From positions 5,047,061-5,111,060 of the forward strand of contig CM038912.1 in NCBI GenBank assembly GCA_021904315.1: a DNA stretch of 64,000 nucleotides, in the 5' to 3' direction. The stretch comes from Sphagnum magellanicum. Lineage: Eukaryota > Streptophyta > Sphagnopsida > Sphagnales > Sphagnaceae. Numbering within the stretch: the first letter of the stretch is position 1; every line of letters starts with the position of its first letter. Below the pieces are notes generated by a model that searched no databases, was not told the origin of the DNA, and saw only the letters and a list, made by a program, of their open reading frames with translations. Shown piece by piece: positions 62,301 to 64,000 of this stretch. Made by a program: the position numbers and the translations under genes.

Positions 62301-62569
62301 TACAACTAAAACCACTAGAGTTAATAAATACAAGTTGAAAATGACATTTTTGTTGCAAATTTGACCACATGTCAACACCATGACAATTGCCACTTTAAAC
62401 CACTTTAAATGCAACATGACATTTATTATTATAGATGAAGGTTGTTTTCAACTATAACCTTAAGGTGAATGAACTACATCTGTTGAGTTGCATAACATCA
62501 TCAACTTTCTAGTTGTAAGTTCCATTGTGCTAGAAATAAACTAAGCAAAAGGTTCAAATCAATTTAATG
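56354..62569. other. no gene seen; AT-rich DNA
   Basis: A complex stretch to about 56.85 kb is followed by AT-rich, CG-poor DNA. The longest frame (57917-58303 minus, 128 codons) is hydrophobic and has no recognised domain, and the plus frame at 58191-58505 overlaps it. I see no splice-bounded exons, RNA gene or element ends. Confidence 0.55.
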
Positions 62570-63420
62570 ACATATGGCACATCCATGTCCATAGGCTAAA
62601 CCACATGGCGCCTAGGTTATGCCATTTAGAAATAGGTTAAGTTAAGCCACATGGCACTTAAAAATAGGCCAAAGTTAAACAATGAAGCACTTAGGTTAAG
62701 CCACAACATTAAACACCTAAAATACGCTATAGGTTAAACCCCAATAACCTATGTGGCCCTTAGGCTAGACATAGACCTAGGCTATGTGGCACTTAAGTTA
62801 TGCATAAATTTAGATCACATGGCACTTAGGTTAGGCTTAGACTTAAACCATGTGGCACCTAAGTTAGGCCTAGATTTATGGTCAGCAAGTTAGACCTAAA
62901 CCACATCGCATTTAGAATAAGCCTAGACCTAGGCCATGTGGCACTCAATTAGGAAAATCCTATTTCATTTTGAGTTTAACTTTTAGGGATAACCTTTTTG
63001 ATTAGTTCATCCCAAATGACAATTCCATTTTCATGTTTTAAAAAAATTTCTAGAACATCTTTAATGCATTTCTTTATATAATTTAAAAACTTGAAATGAA
63101 AGACAAACAATATGGGATAAACATTTTAGTTGCAACTTAATCATAACTACTACCTATTAGCAACTACCTAGCTACCTACTTAGCCTAATCTAATACCTAT
63201 TAATTTAATTTATTATTTATTAATTAACCTAGCCTACCAACTAAAGTAACATGGTGCATCTAGGCATAGATCACCTAGGCCATGTGGCACCTAGGTCTAA
63301 ACCACCTAGGTCATGTGGCACTTATACTTAAATATGTCACATGGCACATAGGTCACCTAGGCCATATGGCACGTAAACTTAGACCACATATGTCACATTG
63401 CACCTTGGTCAAGCATTTTC
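62570..63420 (+). repeat. degenerate CATGTGGCAC/CCTAGG array
   Basis: CATGTGGCAC or CATGGCAC recurs more than ten times, with spacing often 31-35 bp, linked by TTAGGTTAGGC and TAGACCTAAACC words. An AT-rich gap (62950-63230) splits it in two. The vocabulary overlaps with the array at 20.6-23.4 kb, so both may be one family. Confidence 0.75.
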
Positions 63421-64000
63421 TCCTAGTGATTTGATTTTAATTTTTTGCATGTAGATTTTCACTAATTCTAATTACTTTAATACAAGTCCACCTTTTTTAT
63501 TTTTGTACTTCCATGCATCTTGATGTTATTTTGATGTTCTTATATATGCGTGATAGATGATATTTAAATTGGAAAGATTTATTATTTGTATATACATTAT
63601 CATGTAAGTACATGTGTTAAACATTTTAGAAATGACCAATAGGGGCAATTACCCATGGCATATATTGGATAAACAAAAAAATGCCAATACAAAATATAAG
63701 TGTCTAGGAGTTTATGGTTTTTCATAAGTGTGTTAAATATTCAAATTACCAAACTTGGAAGTTCAAGATGAAAATGATCTTGATGAGGAATAATGTTTAA
63801 CAATTTATGTGATCCAGGTTGTAATAATATCAAAGTACATAATGAGTTAATATACATAGTTCTAAGAAGAATTAAGGTTCTAACTGCTATCAATTTGTCT
63901 ATTTTTAAAAATATATATACCATCACCCAATTGTGAATTGATCCTCAAGGCCATGGAACAAACTTACTCGTTTCCATATTATAAATGATGCATTTCAACT
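63421..64000. other. no gene seen; AT-rich DNA to window end
   Basis: Ordinary AT-rich sequence with one short minus frame (63741-63926) that has no recognised domain. Confidence 0.55.

Overview
The window looks like intergenic-rich nuclear DNA of a land plant with a large, AT-rich genome. It shows plant-type spliced genes, a secreted bark-storage-protein-like nucleosidase, an organellar SUV3-type helicase, Ty3/gypsy fossils, hAT and PIF/Harbinger-type MITEs, and strong CG depletion outside a few islands. Seedless plant versus gymnosperm is a guess: the gypsy fragments resemble families I associate with mosses, lycophytes and ferns, but nothing here settles it. No rRNA, tRNA, CRISPR or organelle-derived sequence was recognised.

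Two host loci are well supported. (1) A six-exon plus-strand gene (51120-55236) encodes a 356-residue PNP/UDP-phosphorylase-family protein with a signal peptide and all three catalytic acidic positions. All its exons join in frame. (2) A minus-strand chain of seven well-matched exons plus one uncertain exon (32035 down to 28700) encodes the core of a SUV3-like mitochondrial RNA helicase. It runs from motif II (DEIQ) through motif VI. The Walker A exons and the C-terminal SUV3 domain are not visible, and the locus lies between a gag-like fossil and a pol-like fossil of gypsy type on the other strand. Two CG-rich islands (32.0-33.0 kb and 43.74-44.25 kb) look like promoters, each with a candidate first exon.

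Layout: 0-1.2 kb dispersed repeat and a hAT-like MITE; 1.2-17 kb AT-rich DNA with three tandem arrays (6.2, 7.3-7.7 and 9.2-10.4 kb); 17.16-18.03 kb second hAT-like element; 18-20.6 kb mixed unique and repeat DNA; 20.6-23.4 kb degenerate CCTAGG-type array; 25.3-26.6 kb exon-like pieces between inverted repeats; 26.8-27.9 kb gag fossil; 28.7-33 kb SUV3-like locus; 33.7-37.6 kb pol fossil; 37.7-44.2 kb hairpins, palindromic repeats and a 45-bp minisatellite; 44.7-50.4 kb foldback-type repeats including a 2.16-kb element with long inverted ends; 51.1-55.2 kb nucleosidase gene with one MITE in intron 4 and two more abutting downstream; 56.4-62.5 kb AT-rich DNA without a gene; 62.57-63.42 kb second CCTAGG/CATGTGGCAC array.

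The two supported genes are not functionally linked. The main story is mobile and repeat DNA acting on them: a helicase core caught between halves of a retroelement, and a nucleosidase gene whose largest intron and 3-prime flank are filled by MITEs and a triplicated segment. Exon borders were read by eye from splice sites and remembered family alignments. No search was run.
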